From: Hippea sp.
Lineage (GTDB): Bacteria > Campylobacterota_A > Desulfurellia > Desulfurellales > Hippeaceae
DNA length: 12,522 bases
Direction: 5' to 3'
Assembly (NCBI GenBank): GCA_015486705.1
Contig: WFRG01000095.1
Coordinates: forward strand, 1-12,522
Below, piece by piece: positions 12,459 through 12,522 of the stretch (position 1 is its first letter; each line of letters opens with the position of its first letter). A model generated the notes under the pieces. It ran no database searches. It was given only the letters and a program-made list of their open reading frames with translations, and was not told the origin of the DNA. The position numbers were made by a program, and so were the translations under genes.

Positions 12459-12522
12459 AATACCTCCTTAACAGTTCTATCTCCTTGCAGAGTAAGAAGA
12501 ACTGCGTCTAACTTGAACCCAT
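12455..12522 (-). CDS. C-terminal end of an upstream gene (partial)
   Basis: On the minus strand a frame entering from the right edge encodes GFKLDAVLLTLQGDRTVKEVL and ends at a TGA overlapping the EAL start codon by four bases (ATGA). The overlap makes it very likely a real gene in one operon with the EAL gene. Too little is visible to name it. Confidence 0.6.
   Translation of the reverse strand, partial: GFKLDAVLLTLQGDRTVKEVL

Overview
The window reads as a stretch of thermophile-like bacterial chromosome, possibly Aquificota, carrying an integrated plasmid-like element. The organism guess is weak. It rests on AGA/AGG/ATA-rich, lysine- and glutamate-rich coding sequence, AT-rich DNA, and GC-rich islands that behave like folded RNA or single-stranded DNA.

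The proposed element runs from about 86 to 9931. It is bounded by an 18-bp near-perfect direct repeat (AGAAA-n-TAATTACAACAA). From left to right it holds: a short tyrosine recombinase (+); a 240-bp GC-rich foldable element; a single-chain restriction-modification enzyme on the minus strand, split by a one-base frameshift in an A7 run; a three-gene minus-strand operon headed by a ribbon-helix-helix/coiled-coil protein; a divergent control region; a plasmid replicon (21-bp iterons, AT-rich stretch, Rep_3 initiator and a translationally coupled RepB'-type primase); two related ~220-bp elements (A and B) flanking that replicon; a ~880-bp GC-rich array of nested hairpins without a credible protein; and a winged-helix/nuclease-fold-like protein from a probably leaderless mRNA. 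The RHH gene and this last gene share an inverted TGACG...CGTCA box, suggesting one regulator.

Right of the element lies chromosome: the 3' part of an interrupted gene (a possible PilZ-like fragment), then on the minus strand a diguanylate cyclase (GGDEF, with its own promoter), an EAL phosphodiesterase with a degenerate hemerythrin-like tail, and the last codons of a further gene overlapping the EAL start. This is a cyclic-di-GMP locus.

The strongest candidate for something undescribed is the hairpin array at 8086-8964. It has perfect stems of 10-22 bp, several GNRA-type loops, a duplicated internal module and long-range nested pairing. The A/B elements around the replicon and the smaller GC-rich element at 980-1218 are further candidates. 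They could be structured RNAs, or folded single-stranded sites used by the element's own primase.
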